Shown here: piece by piece, positions 27,455-36,442 of the stretch
Numbering within the stretch: the stretch's first letter is position 1
Layout: every line of letters starts with the position of its first letter
Assembly: GCA_965206145.1 (NCBI GenBank)
Contig: CBDBIK010000009.1
Span: forward strand, 434,001-498,000
Length of the DNA: 64,000 bases
Source of the DNA: CBDBIK01 sp965206145
Lineage (GTDB): Bacteria; Pseudomonadota; Alphaproteobacteria; TMED109
Direction of reading: 5' to 3'
Made by a program: the position numbers and the translations under genes
Notes under the pieces: generated by a model
Told to the model about the DNA's origin: nothing
What the model saw: the letters and a program-made list of their open reading frames with translations, nothing else
The model's database searches: none

Positions 27455-28548
27455 GCGGGGTTGCCGTGCTGGCTGCTGGAGGCACAGGAGGGCACATGTT
27501 CCCGGCCCTGGCACTCGCCGGTGCTCTCTCCGAGCGCGGCTGGACACCACATTTGGTCACTGACCGCAGGGGCATGCGTGTGGCACTGGATGCGGGTGGA
27601 TACGAGGTGCACGTGCTGCCCTCGGCTGGGATTGCCGGCAAGAGTCTTGTGGCACGCGCCGCCGCAGTTCCTGTGCTGATTGCAGGTACGGTGTTCGCGT
27701 TTGCGGCACTGCGCCGATTGTCGCCGGCAGTGATGGTGGGCTTTGGGAGCTACGCTTCTTTGCCTGCTGCATTCGCTGCCCGTGCCCTGCGGACCCCGGT
27801 GCTCGTTCACGAAGCGAATGCCGTCCTTGGTCGGGCAAACCGGTTGCTCGCACGCAAGGCACGCTTCCTCGCTACGGCATTCCGCAAAGTCTCTCGGACA
27901 CCGCCCGAATGCGTGGCTGTTCATGTTGGCATGCCCGTTCGTGCGGGAATCGAAGCCTTGGGCGGGAAGGAGTACGGACCACCGCAGACTGATGCTCCCG
28001 TGCGCTTGGTTATCACCGGTGGAAGTCAGGGATCGCGCGCTGTGGGCCGGATCATTCCTGCGGCCCTGAAGCGTTTGTCTCCCTCCATGCGGTCACGGCT
28101 TTGCGTGACACAGCAGGTGCGTCCTGAGGAGGTGGATTTGGTGCGTAAGACGTACGGGGAAGCAGAAATTCAGGCTGATGTCGTGCCGTTCATTGAGGAT
28201 ATGGCCGTCGCTCTGGAAGGTGCCCATATTGCCATCGGACGTGCGGGTGCCGCCACCGTTGCTGAGTGCGCTGTGGCCGGTCGTCCGGCGATCTACGTGC
28301 CACTTCCCGATTCCATCGACAATCACCAGGAAGCCAATGCACTGGCCGCGGAAGGAGCGGGTGCGGGCTGGATGGTATCCGAGGACGAGAACGCCCCAGA
28401 ACGGCTTGCCGTGCTGCTCTCCGGTCTTCTCGGTATGCCGGATCTCCTCGGCGCCGCGGCACACAAGGGGAACAATCTCAATCCGCCCGGTGCGGCCGAC
28501 CGGCTTGCCGAGCTCGCCATCCGGATCAGCAGGAGAGATGCCCCGTGA
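27451..28548 (+). CDS. murG: Lipid II synthase MurG
   Basis: MurG transfers GlcNAc from UDP-GlcNAc to lipid I. GT-B fold signatures are AAGGTGGHMFPALALA at the N-terminus, GFGSYASLPAAFAA, VLVHEANAVLGRANR and, in the donor-binding lobe, VITGGSQGSRAV and AIGRAGAATVAE. GTG start at 27451 overlaps ftsW as GTGA; 365 residues. Confidence 0.97.
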   Translation: MSGVAVLAAGGTGGHMFPALALAGALSERGWTPHLVTDRRGMRVALDAGGYEVHVLPSAGIAGKSLVARAAAVPVLIAGTVFAFAALRRLSPAVMVGFGSYASLPAAFAARALRTPVLVHEANAVLGRANRLLARKARFLATAFRKVSRTPPECVAVHVGMPVRAGIEALGGKEYGPPQTDAPVRLVITGGSQGSRAVGRIIPAALKRLSPSMRSRLCVTQQVRPEEVDLVRKTYGEAEIQADVVPFIEDMAVALEGAHIAIGRAGAATVAECAVAGRPAIYVPLPDSIDNHQEANALAAEGAGAGWMVSEDENAPERLAVLLSGLLGMPDLLGAAAHKGNNLNPPGAADRLAELAIRISRRDAP

Positions 28549-29981
28549 GCGCGTTTCCCCTGGAACTCGGTCCGGCCCATTTCGTGGGCATTGGAGGCAT
28601 CGGCATGAGCGGCATTGCAGAAGTCATGCATAACCTAGGTCACAGAGTCCGCGGAAGTGATCTCGCCGAGGGAATGAACGTCCGTCGTCTTCGCAAGCTG
28701 GGGATCGAGGTTGCCGTGGGTCACGATGCGACTCATGTGGGGAATGCCGGCGTGGTCGTAACTTCATCGGCCATCAGTTCCGACAATCCCGAACTCGTCG
28801 CTGCAGCTGAACGGCGTATTCCGGTTGTACCTCGGGCCGAGATGCTCGCCGAACTCATGCGATTCCGCCCCTCGGTTGCCGTTGCAGGCACCCACGGGAA
28901 GACGACCACCACCTCGATGGCAGCAACTGTTCTAAGCGAAGCAGGGTTCGATCCCACCGTCATCAACGGTGGAGTTGTAAATGCGTATGCCACCAACGCC
29001 CGCCTCGGGACTGGGGCGTGGACCGTGGTGGAAGCCGATGAATCGGATGGGACCATCGTTCGATTGCCAGCAACCATTGCCGTCGTGACAGGCATCGATC
29101 CCGAGCATCTCGACCACTACAGGACCTTCGAGGCGTTGCGTAAAGCCTTCCGGCTTTTTGTCGAGAGGATTCCATTTTACGGGGTCGGCCTTCTGTGTGC
29201 GGATCATCCCGAGACTCTCCGCCTTGCCAGTACGGTGCCCGCTCGCCGCATAGTCACGTACGGCCTCGCCGAGGTCGCGGACGTTCGCGCGGTTGGTCTT
29301 CGGCGGGAAGCCGGAAACACTTGTTTCGACGTGGAGCTTGGACCCGAGGTTCCAGGTCCTGCTAACGCCCGCCGCATCCCGGATTTCGTTCTTGGAATGC
29401 CAGGACGTCACAGTGTCCAGAACGCGGCAGCTGCCGTGGCGGTAGGTCTCGTGTTGGGAATCGATCCGGGTGCCATCCGTCGTGGTCTGGAAGGTTTTTC
29501 CGGTGTGCGACGGCGTTTCACCCGCGTAGGCGAGGTCCGTGGAGTGACGGTCATCGATGATTACGGTCATCACCCAGTCGAGATCCAGGCCGCACTCGAA
29601 GCGGCGCGCGAGGTCACCGAAGGTCGCGTGATCGCGGTGTTCCAACCACATCGTTATTCCCGTCTCCAGGCCCTGTTTGGTGATTTCTGTCGTGCCTTTG
29701 GGAACGCTGCTGAGGTGATCGTCTCGGATATCTATCCGGCTGGTGAAACCCCTATTGAGGGGTTTGACCGCGATGTCCTCGTCGATGGCATCCGTACTGC
29801 CGGTCATCCGGGCGTGCACGCCCTCGAGTCTCCCGATCTCCTAGCCCGGACGCTGGCCCCGTTGGTGCGGCGGGGAGACACGGTGATCTGCCTCGGTGCG
29901 GGAGATGTAACCGCTTGGGCGGCTGATCTCCCTGCTGGACTGTCAACAGCTCTTGAAGATCGAGAGGGGTCCCCGTCTTGA
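28545..29981 (+). CDS. murC: UDP-MurNAc:L-alanine ligase
   Basis: MurC adds the first residue of the stem peptide. Motifs are HFVGIGGIGMSGIAEVM, the ATP loop VAGTHGKTTTTSM, VVEADESDGTIV and DDYGHHPVEIQA. The GTG at 28545 overlaps the murG stop as GTGA and gives 478 residues; the open frame continues upstream through murG in another frame and is not used. Confidence 0.97.
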   Translation: MSAFPLELGPAHFVGIGGIGMSGIAEVMHNLGHRVRGSDLAEGMNVRRLRKLGIEVAVGHDATHVGNAGVVVTSSAISSDNPELVAAAERRIPVVPRAEMLAELMRFRPSVAVAGTHGKTTTTSMAATVLSEAGFDPTVINGGVVNAYATNARLGTGAWTVVEADESDGTIVRLPATIAVVTGIDPEHLDHYRTFEALRKAFRLFVERIPFYGVGLLCADHPETLRLASTVPARRIVTYGLAEVADVRAVGLRREAGNTCFDVELGPEVPGPANARRIPDFVLGMPGRHSVQNAAAAVAVGLVLGIDPGAIRRGLEGFSGVRRRFTRVGEVRGVTVIDDYGHHPVEIQAALEAAREVTEGRVIAVFQPHRYSRLQALFGDFCRAFGNAAEVIVSDIYPAGETPIEGFDRDVLVDGIRTAGHPGVHALESPDLLARTLAPLVRRGDTVICLGAGDVTAWAADLPAGLSTALEDREGSPS

Positions 29982-30892
29982 ATGTCACCAACAGCTTCCC
30001 TCCGGTCCGGGGACGGATTCGTAGGGGTGTTCCTCTTTCCGGCATGAGTTGGTTTCGCGTCGGTGGGCCTGCAGAGGCCATGTTCACGCCTGCCGACAAG
30101 GATGATCTTCGCTCCTTCCTGGCAGAACTCGATCCTAAAATTTCCGTACGCGTGGTCGGGCGCATGTCAAACCTTCTTGTCCGGGACGGGGGTGTCGAAG
30201 GGGTCGTGATCCGTCTCGGGCGTGCCTTTCTCGATATTCGGATTTCGGGTGCGACGCTGGAGGCCGGAGCGGCCGCATTTGATGCGGATGTGGCGCATGC
30301 CGCCAGGGATGCAGGGCTCGGCGGTTTTGGTTTCTTCGCAGGCATTCCGGGCAGCGTGGGTGGCGCGATTCGGATGAATGCTGGTTGTCACGGTTCCGAG
30401 ACGGCGCAAGTTCTCTCAAGCGTTCGTGCCATTGATCGCCAGGGAAATATCCATGACGTAGATGCATCTTCCCTGCATATGCGCTACCGGGAAACAGGCG
30501 CGCCCGAGGACTGGATTTTCATCTCTGCCCGCTTCCGTGGCTCCTCCCACTCTTCGGTCAAGACCATCACCGAATGTATGGAACGCTTCCGCAAGGAACG
30601 CGAAGAAAGCCAACCCCTCAAAGCAGCGACGGGAGGAAGCACCTTCCGCAATCCGGACGGCGAACACGCTTGGCGTCTCATCGAGCGCGCGGGTTGTCGT
30701 GGCCTTCGCCGGGGCGGTGCCAAGGTTTCTGAAAAGCACGCGAATTTCCTCGTAAACGAGGGCAACGCCACCGCCGCCGACCTTGAGGGATTGGCGGAAG
30801 AAGTCCGTACTCGGGTTCTCGAGTGCTCCGGGGTGTGCCTTAAGTGGGAGATCCACCGTATGGGTCGACCGGTTTGCGAGAGGGACTCATGA
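29978..30892 (+). CDS. murB: UDP-N-acetylenolpyruvoylglucosamine reductase
   Basis: MurB is a FAD enzyme that reduces the enolpyruvyl group to form UDP-MurNAc. The protein has SWFRVGGPAEAMF, GRMSNLLVRDGGV, FFAGIPGSVGGAIRMNAGC and the catalytic-Ser segment TGGSTFRNPDGEHAW. The start codon appears to be TTG at 29978, overlapping the murC stop as TTGA; no better in-frame start precedes the conserved region. 304 residues. Confidence 0.95.
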   Translation: MNVTNSFPPVRGRIRRGVPLSGMSWFRVGGPAEAMFTPADKDDLRSFLAELDPKISVRVVGRMSNLLVRDGGVEGVVIRLGRAFLDIRISGATLEAGAAAFDADVAHAARDAGLGGFGFFAGIPGSVGGAIRMNAGCHGSETAQVLSSVRAIDRQGNIHDVDASSLHMRYRETGAPEDWIFISARFRGSSHSSVKTITECMERFRKEREESQPLKAATGGSTFRNPDGEHAWRLIERAGCRGLRRGGAKVSEKHANFLVNEGNATAADLEGLAEEVRTRVLECSGVCLKWEIHRMGRPVCERDS

Positions 30893-31812
30893 CTTTGGGC
30901 TCCGCATCGAACCGGGTGACGGTGCTTTCTGGCGGCTTCTCAGAGGAGCGAGAAATCTCATTGAGGACGGGTGCTGCAGTGGAAGAGGCACTCCGAGACG
31001 AGGGATTCGAAGTAGAGACGATGGAAATGGGGACAGATGCCTTCTCCCTAGATGAACGTCTGAGATCCAGCTCAGTCGTCTTCAATGCTCTCCACGGCGG
31101 TTGCGGTGAGAACGGTTGCGTTCAGGGATTTCTGGAGATTCTCGGTGTCCCCTACACCCACTCCGGGGTACTCGCGTCCGCACTGGCAATGGATAAGCCC
31201 GCCGCACGGCGTCTTTTCGAGGCGAGTGACATTCTCGTTGCAGACGGTGTGGAGATCTCGCACGCAGAGATCACGAAAGCAGATCCGATGGCGCGCCCCT
31301 TCGTCTTCAAACCTCGCGCCGGTGGTTCCAGCGTTGGTGTTTCGATCATCGGTGTCGACGATCCCGTCCCCGTTCCCGCCTCTGGGCAGGAGGACGAGCT
31401 GGTGCTTGTGGAGGCCTACGTGCCGGGTCGGGAAATCACGGTGGCCGTGATTGGTGGTGAATCTCTGACCCCTCTTGAGATTCGCCCCACCACCGGTTTC
31501 TACGACTATCGCAGCAAGTACGAACCGGGAGCCAGTGAGTACCTCGTGCCCGCGCCCGTATCCGAGGCTCTCCTGGAGAAAGTGCGTGAGGTCGCGGCGC
31601 GCGCTCATGCCGTTCTCGGTTGCCGCGGTGTAAGCCGGGCCGATTTTCGACTTGATGATTCCAGTGAACCGGCCCGCCTGGTGTTACTCGAGGTGAATAC
31701 CCAGCCAGGCCTCACGCGCACCTCCCTGGTGCCGCGGATGGCGAGGCATGCGGGGATTCAGTTTGGAGATCTCTGTGCCTGGATGGTGGAGGACGCGTCG
31801 TGTCAGAGATGA
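30889..31812 (+). CDS. ddl: D-alanine:D-alanine ligase
   Basis: Ddl makes the D-Ala-D-Ala used by MurF. ATP-grasp motifs are VLSGGFSEEREISLRTG, FNALHGGCGENGCVQG, PFVFKPRAGGSSVGVS and LLEVNTQPGLTRTSLVP. The ATG at 30889 overlaps the murB stop as ATGA and gives 307 residues, the usual size; the frame is open back to 30844. Confidence 0.96.
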   Translation: MTLGSASNRVTVLSGGFSEEREISLRTGAAVEEALRDEGFEVETMEMGTDAFSLDERLRSSSVVFNALHGGCGENGCVQGFLEILGVPYTHSGVLASALAMDKPAARRLFEASDILVADGVEISHAEITKADPMARPFVFKPRAGGSSVGVSIIGVDDPVPVPASGQEDELVLVEAYVPGREITVAVIGGESLTPLEIRPTTGFYDYRSKYEPGASEYLVPAPVSEALLEKVREVAARAHAVLGCRGVSRADFRLDDSSEPARLVLLEVNTQPGLTRTSLVPRMARHAGIQFGDLCAWMVEDASCQR

Positions 31813-32585
31813 AACCAACGCCTCGCTACCGCGGATGGAAAATTCGACTCACCGTCGGGTTAGTCGTCGTACTGCCTGCAGTCTTTTTTGGTTGGTACGA
31901 GGACCTTCCCGCCCGTGGTCTCGACACCTTGGCCGAAACCACCTCTCGCGCAGGCTTCCAGATAGAGGAAGTCTGGACCGAGGATCCCGAGTGGACCGAG
32001 CTCGAGGACCTGGCCCGGGTGTTGGAAAGCACTATGGGTGCGTCGAGCCTCCTGCTTGACGTGGACGGTATCCGTCGGCGCGTCGAAGAACTCGATTGGG
32101 TGGCGCACGCCGAAGTATCGGTTCGCCTTCCGGATCGCCTGGATGTCAGGATCCAGGAGCGTCGACCTACGGCCCTTTGGCAGTACGAGGGCGAGTTCTA
32201 CGTTGTGGATGACGCGGGCACCGTGATCGAAGGTGCTCCCGCGGCAAACTTTCCTGATCTCCTGCACGTGGTGGGGAAAGGAGCACCAGAGGCATTTCCC
32301 GGTCTGGCAAGGATCCTCGTCAGAGCACCAGACATCGCGTCAAGGATTTTCGTTGCTTCCTGGGTCTCGGAACGGCGGTGGACTCTCTACACCCACGGAA
32401 AGGTCGAGATCCACCTTCCGGCAGAGGGTGCGGCCGCCGCCCTTTCGCTGCTGCATGAACTCGTTCGGAGACACGAGATTTTCGCTCGTGACATCGAACG
32501 CATTGACCTTCGGATTACAGATCGAATGACGGTCCGGATGCGGAACGGGCGCAAGCTTGCCATGCCCTCCGAGACGGGAGCTTAG
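31800..32585 (+). CDS. ftsQ: Cell division protein FtsQ
   Basis: FtsQ scaffolds the FtsQLB complex in the inner membrane. The 261-residue protein has a basic cytoplasmic start, one membrane helix at about residues 16-34 (LTVGLVVVLPAVFFGWY), a POTRA domain (DGIRRRVEELDWVAHAEVSV) and an FtsQ beta domain with RLPDRLDVRIQERRPTALW. The GTG at 31800 is preferred because GGTGGAGGA lies 6 bases before it; ATG at 31809 would instead overlap the ddl stop as ATGA. Confidence 0.92.
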   Translation: MSEMKPTPRYRGWKIRLTVGLVVVLPAVFFGWYEDLPARGLDTLAETTSRAGFQIEEVWTEDPEWTELEDLARVLESTMGASSLLLDVDGIRRRVEELDWVAHAEVSVRLPDRLDVRIQERRPTALWQYEGEFYVVDDAGTVIEGAPAANFPDLLHVVGKGAPEAFPGLARILVRAPDIASRIFVASWVSERRWTLYTHGKVEIHLPAEGAAAALSLLHELVRRHEIFARDIERIDLRITDRMTVRMRNGRKLAMPSETGA

Positions 32586-32590
32586 AATTC

Positions 32591-33823
32591 ATGGCCGCCT
32601 TCTACAACGACGTGATCGCCGTGCTCGACGCTGGTTCGAGCAAGGTCTGTTGCCTGATTGCTGAACGCACTCGAAGTGAGCCGTTTCGGATCATCGGGAG
32701 CGGTCATCAAGCTTCTAGGGGGATCCGCAACGGAATGATTTCCGACATGCAGGCTGCTCAGGATTCAATATCCCAAGCCCTCGCGACCGCCGAACAGATG
32801 GCGGACAGCAGACCTAGGAGCGTGATCGCCACACTTCCCTGCGCAAAGCCTTCTTCACGGCGTGTGAATCTCGAGGGAGTGCTGGGAGGCGGGGCAATTA
32901 CGCCCGAGAGTCTGGACGAGATCATCATCGAAGACATCCCTGCCGAGCAGGTTGGCGGCAGCAGGCTTGTGCACGCTCTCCCCGTTTCTTACGCGATTGA
33001 TGGCGAACGTGGGATTCGCAACCCGGTGGGAATGACCGGCGATCGCTTGGCGGTTGAGGTGCACCTGATCAACTCGGAGAGGGCTTTTGCCGCAAACCTC
33101 ATCAGCTGTCTTGCCAAATCGGAACTCGACGTTGAGGCGATGGTTTTCCCGTCCTTTGCGGCGGGATTGGCTGTCCTGAACGAGGACGAACAGGACCTCG
33201 GCACGGCAATCGTTGACATCGGTGCAAGCCGCACCACTTACGGGATCTTTTACGACGGATCGCTGGTGCATGCGGGGCAGCTGCCGGTGGGCGGCGAGCA
33301 CGTGACTCACGATCTCGCCCGTTCCCTGTCGATCTCTGTTGAGACGGCTGAGTGGGTGAAGATCCTTCATGCGACCGCAGATCGTGATTGCCCCGCATCC
33401 GGCGAGATCAGGACCGCAGCGATTGGTGCCGGCGAGGAGGACGAACTCCTCACGATTCCCAAGGACAAGGTGAATCGCATCGTCAGCGCTCGGGTTGAGG
33501 AGATTGTCGAACGGGTGCGAGACTCGATCGAATCAAGCGGTTTCAAACAAATTCTCTACGGGACGGTTGTGTTGACCGGTGGCGCTAGCCAGCTGCAAGG
33601 GCTGGTCGAAGTGGCGTCCCGGATCCTTTCGCAGCGTGTCCGTATAGGACGTGCGGGGAACATCCCCGGACTGGCTGACGCACTACAGACACCCGCGTTC
33701 GCGGTAGCTGTCGGCCTTCTTACTTATGGCGAACGCAGACCCAGGGAGTTTCTCTCCCGAACTGCCGTGGCCCGCGATAGCGGGTTCCGCGGTGCATTTC
33801 GTTGGTTCAGGGAAAATTTCTGA
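32591..33823 (+). CDS. ftsA: Cell division protein FtsA
   Basis: FtsA is an actin-like ATPase that tethers FtsZ to the membrane. The actin-fold phosphate motif VIAVLDAGSSKVCCLIAE, the 1C domain, TAIVDIGASRTTYGIF and the adenosine motif TVVLTGGASQLQGLVE are all present. 410 residues; GGGAG precedes the ATG by about 10 bases. The extreme C-terminus (FRGAFRWFRENF) is amphipathic, fitting the membrane-targeting helix. Confidence 0.96.
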   Translation: MAAFYNDVIAVLDAGSSKVCCLIAERTRSEPFRIIGSGHQASRGIRNGMISDMQAAQDSISQALATAEQMADSRPRSVIATLPCAKPSSRRVNLEGVLGGGAITPESLDEIIIEDIPAEQVGGSRLVHALPVSYAIDGERGIRNPVGMTGDRLAVEVHLINSERAFAANLISCLAKSELDVEAMVFPSFAAGLAVLNEDEQDLGTAIVDIGASRTTYGIFYDGSLVHAGQLPVGGEHVTHDLARSLSISVETAEWVKILHATADRDCPASGEIRTAAIGAGEEDELLTIPKDKVNRIVSARVEEIVERVRDSIESSGFKQILYGTVVLTGGASQLQGLVEVASRILSQRVRIGRAGNIPGLADALQTPAFAVAVGLLTYGERRPREFLSRTAVARDSGFRGAFRWFRENF

Positions 33824-33864
33824 ACTGGCAACCCTCTAGCCCGAACCCGAAAAGGAGAAGAGGT

Positions 33865-35832
33865 ATGAGCATGACCTTGAGTGTCCCTGACAGGACCGAA
33901 TTCAAGCCGAGAATCACCATCGTGGGTCTCGGCGGCGGCGGTTGCAATGCTGTCGACAACATGATGGAAACCGGCCTCGAAGGTGTCGATTTTATCGTGT
34001 GCAATACCGATGTTCAGGCCCTCCAGCGTACGCGTTGCGAGCGGCGGATACAGCTTGGCAGCGCACTGACCGAGGGTCTTGGTGCGGGGTCCGACGCAGA
34101 GGTCGGTCGTCGTGCAACCGAGGAGACACTCGACGAGGTAATGGATGCCATCGGTGATACGCACATGTTGTTCGTTGTCGCCGGCATGGGTGGCGGAACC
34201 GGTTCCGGCTCTGCTCCCGTGATCGCGAAGGCCGCTACCGACAAGGACATCTTGACCGTTGCAGTCGTTACCAAGCCATTCTCGTTCGAGGCCATGGTCC
34301 GTGAAGAAACTGCGGAAGCAGGGATTGCAGCACTTCGGGGTGCGGCCGACAGCCACATCGTCGTTTCGAACCAGAACCTCTTCAAGGTGACCGAGGAGGC
34401 AACATCGTTTGTCGAATCCTTTCGGATCGCCGACGAGGTGCTCTCTGCAGGCGTCCGCGGTGTCGCAGATCTGATCATGAAACCGGGTGTGGTCAATGTT
34501 GATTTCGCTGACGTGCGCTCAGTTTTGCAGAGATCAGGCGCGGCAATCATGGGAACTGGCGAGGGAATTGGCGGAGATCGGGTTCAGCAGGCGACATCTG
34601 CGGCCATCAACAATCCGCTTCTCGAAGACATCCCGACCGATCGCGCTAAAGGTCTGCTGGTCAATATCACGGCCGCCGAACCGACGCTCAGTGAGGTTGA
34701 ACGGATTGTCGACATGATTCGTGACAAGACTCACCGCAGGGTGAACCTCATCTTCGGCACGGCCATTGATGAGCGTCTTGGCGACAGTCTCCGAGTGTCG
34801 GTGATGATGGCCGGTCTTGACGATATGTCCGCACCGAAGGGAAATACCGAAAAGAAGCTTCTCGCGAACCCTGCGTTCGGGTTCCCTTCCGAGAGCAACG
34901 AGTCCGCACAGTCAGAATCGGAATCTTCTTTCCCGCCGTCTGACATCGGCGATGGAAGCGTTGGTATCGGGAACGACTTCTCGCATGATTCTCACCTCGA
35001 AATAGAGGACGAGGGCGAGATTGTTTCGGAGAAGAAACTTTGCGAGGAAGCGTCTCTCGGAAACGGTATGGCCGAGGCAACGAGTTCCGATGAGTCGGAA
35101 GATCATTCATCTTGGCCGGAATCTGGTGATGGGGGGAGTGCGCACAATTTGGGCGAACCCGGCATGACCGAAGTTCATGATCCGCAGGAGAGTCTGGTCG
35201 AAGAGGTTGCGGCACCCGATACGACATTTCCTTACGAGAGAGCTTCGCATGAAACGGACCCACTTCTGTCCGCTTCTAGCAGAGAAGAAAAACCGGGTTT
35301 TATTGGTCGAATTTTTGACTTCGGCAAGGAACAGGAACGTCGCGAGCCCAAACTCGAGAATATTCCGATCTTCGATGACGAGGAGTCGGAACCGCCTGTC
35401 ACTTCCACTCCCGCCGTGGACTGTGAGACCCTCACGACCGAGGCTCCCGAGGAGTCTCGAGAAGAAAGCATGCTCCCGATGGCTGCGCCCGTCGAGCTTA
35501 AGAAGGAAAGCAACGAGGAGTCTCGAGAAGAAAGCATGCTCCCGATGGCCGCGCGTGCTGACAGCAGTGTGAGTGTTACCTCTGAAGTGGAGCCTGCCGA
35601 CAACAATGTGGAAAGCACTCCTGAGGTAGAACCCAGGGACAAGGGTATGAGCGCCGTTGTCGAAGCGAAGCTTTCCGGTAATGGCATTAATGCTTCTGGC
35701 ATGCAGTCCTCTGGAGTTCACACGGCTTCGAGTGCTGCTTCGGCCGGAGGAAGTGTAGGGCAAATGGTTGTGAGCGAGCACTCCGAGAATCTGGATGCCT
35801 TCAAGATTCCAGCGTTCCTGCGCCGTGGATAA
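33865..35832 (+). CDS. ftsZ: Cell division protein FtsZ
   Basis: FtsZ is the tubulin-like GTPase that forms the Z ring. The GTPase core has VGLGGGGCNAVDNM, the tubulin signature GMGGGTGSGSAPVIA and the T7-loop region VNVDFADVRSVL. AGGAGAAG precedes the ATG at 33865. At 655 residues it is far longer than E. coli FtsZ because of an acidic Ser/Glu-rich linker of roughly 300 residues after the core. The protein ends in NLDAFKIPAFLRRG, the conserved peptide that binds FtsA and similar partners, so the long form is not a frameshift product. Confidence 0.97.
   Translation: MSMTLSVPDRTEFKPRITIVGLGGGGCNAVDNMMETGLEGVDFIVCNTDVQALQRTRCERRIQLGSALTEGLGAGSDAEVGRRATEETLDEVMDAIGDTHMLFVVAGMGGGTGSGSAPVIAKAATDKDILTVAVVTKPFSFEAMVREETAEAGIAALRGAADSHIVVSNQNLFKVTEEATSFVESFRIADEVLSAGVRGVADLIMKPGVVNVDFADVRSVLQRSGAAIMGTGEGIGGDRVQQATSAAINNPLLEDIPTDRAKGLLVNITAAEPTLSEVERIVDMIRDKTHRRVNLIFGTAIDERLGDSLRVSVMMAGLDDMSAPKGNTEKKLLANPAFGFPSESNESAQSESESSFPPSDIGDGSVGIGNDFSHDSHLEIEDEGEIVSEKKLCEEASLGNGMAEATSSDESEDHSSWPESGDGGSAHNLGEPGMTEVHDPQESLVEEVAAPDTTFPYERASHETDPLLSASSREEKPGFIGRIFDFGKEQERREPKLENIPIFDDEESEPPVTSTPAVDCETLTTEAPEESREESMLPMAAPVELKKESNEESREESMLPMAARADSSVSVTSEVEPADNNVESTPEVEPRDKGMSAVVEAKLSGNGINASGMQSSGVHTASSAASAGGSVGQMVVSEHSENLDAFKIPAFLRRG
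35449..35549 (+). repeat. Perfect 35-bp direct repeat in the FtsZ linker
   Basis: Identical 35-base copies occur at 35449-35483 and 35515-35549, 66 bases (22 codons) apart and in frame. They encode EESREESMLPMAA twice. Perfect identity at the DNA level, including silent positions, indicates a recent in-frame duplication. Confidence 0.9.
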
Positions 35833-35851
35833 GGCTTTTTGAGGGTTCGGG

Positions 35852-35883
35852 TGTCCCCTGCTGCGTTTCTGTGGCAGGGGACA
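35852..35883 (+). terminator. Hairpin after ftsZ
   Basis: TGTCCCCTGC at 35852-35861 pairs perfectly with GCAGGGGACA at 35874-35883, leaving a 12-base loop, 19 bases after the ftsZ stop. No clear T-run follows, so termination may be rho-dependent or incomplete. It is the only strong hairpin at the end of the division cluster. Confidence 0.65.
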
Positions 35884-35916
35884 AGCCCGTTCTTCCAATC
35901 CAGCGTCGTGGATCCT

Positions 35917-36269
35917 AGTCTATCCGATCAGATCGAAGCCGACGCTACAAGAGATTATCCGAGGAGAAGTCGATTCCAATGCCATGGCGAACTCCGATGG
36001 ATGGCGCGGCTATAATGGGTTGGTTGATCTCAGCTACGGCCATTTCCGCATCGACTACTCGAAGGGTGAGTTTCCTAGAGGGCAGGTGCACATCAGTGGA
36101 ATCAAGGGCTTTGGGGGATGGCCGAAGTCCGGTTCACTAAGTTCAAGGATCTGCCTAAACGAACCTTTTATCTTCATCTCAAGAAAACAGAATAGAGGCT
36201 CAACAACCGCAATCCCAATAAGGTAAAAATACCGCTATGCTGTCTCCAGGGGAACCCACTCTGTTAGGA
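35917..36269 (+). pseudogene. IS1595-family transposase remnant, C-terminal half
   Basis: The frame containing NSDGWRGYNGLVDLSYGHFR and then KGEFPRGQVHISGIKGFG matches the C-terminal catalytic part of IS1595-family transposases as I recall them. Just after that a frameshift moves the reading frame, which continues as MAEVRFTKFKDLPKRTFYLH, meets an in-frame TAG where a Tyr codon is expected, and goes on as RLNNRNPNKV to a stop at about 36269. Upstream, TLQEIIRGEVDS is readable, with another frame slip before it, and no N-terminal half is present. It is therefore a dead fragment with at least two lesions. The missing half may be the fragment at 60.4 kb. Confidence 0.85.
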
Positions 36270-36442
36270 AAAGTCTATATTCGCTCCGAAAAGAGAATCC
36301 AATGCAGAGAGCATCCGGAAAATCGCACGGGGAAAGCGTTAGCTTTCTTGGATCTTTCTACCTCTCTTGAAAGACATGAGAAAATCTGACATGGCTACAG
36401 AGATCGGAGGGTATCTGTTTAAAGGGTGGAGATGGAGGCGGC

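Noticed and set aside
35917..36269. An intact 80-residue gene in the 36.0 kb region
   Set aside because: The frame is only the readable part of an IS1595-type transposase; flanking frameshifts and an in-frame stop where the protein should continue show it is a remnant.
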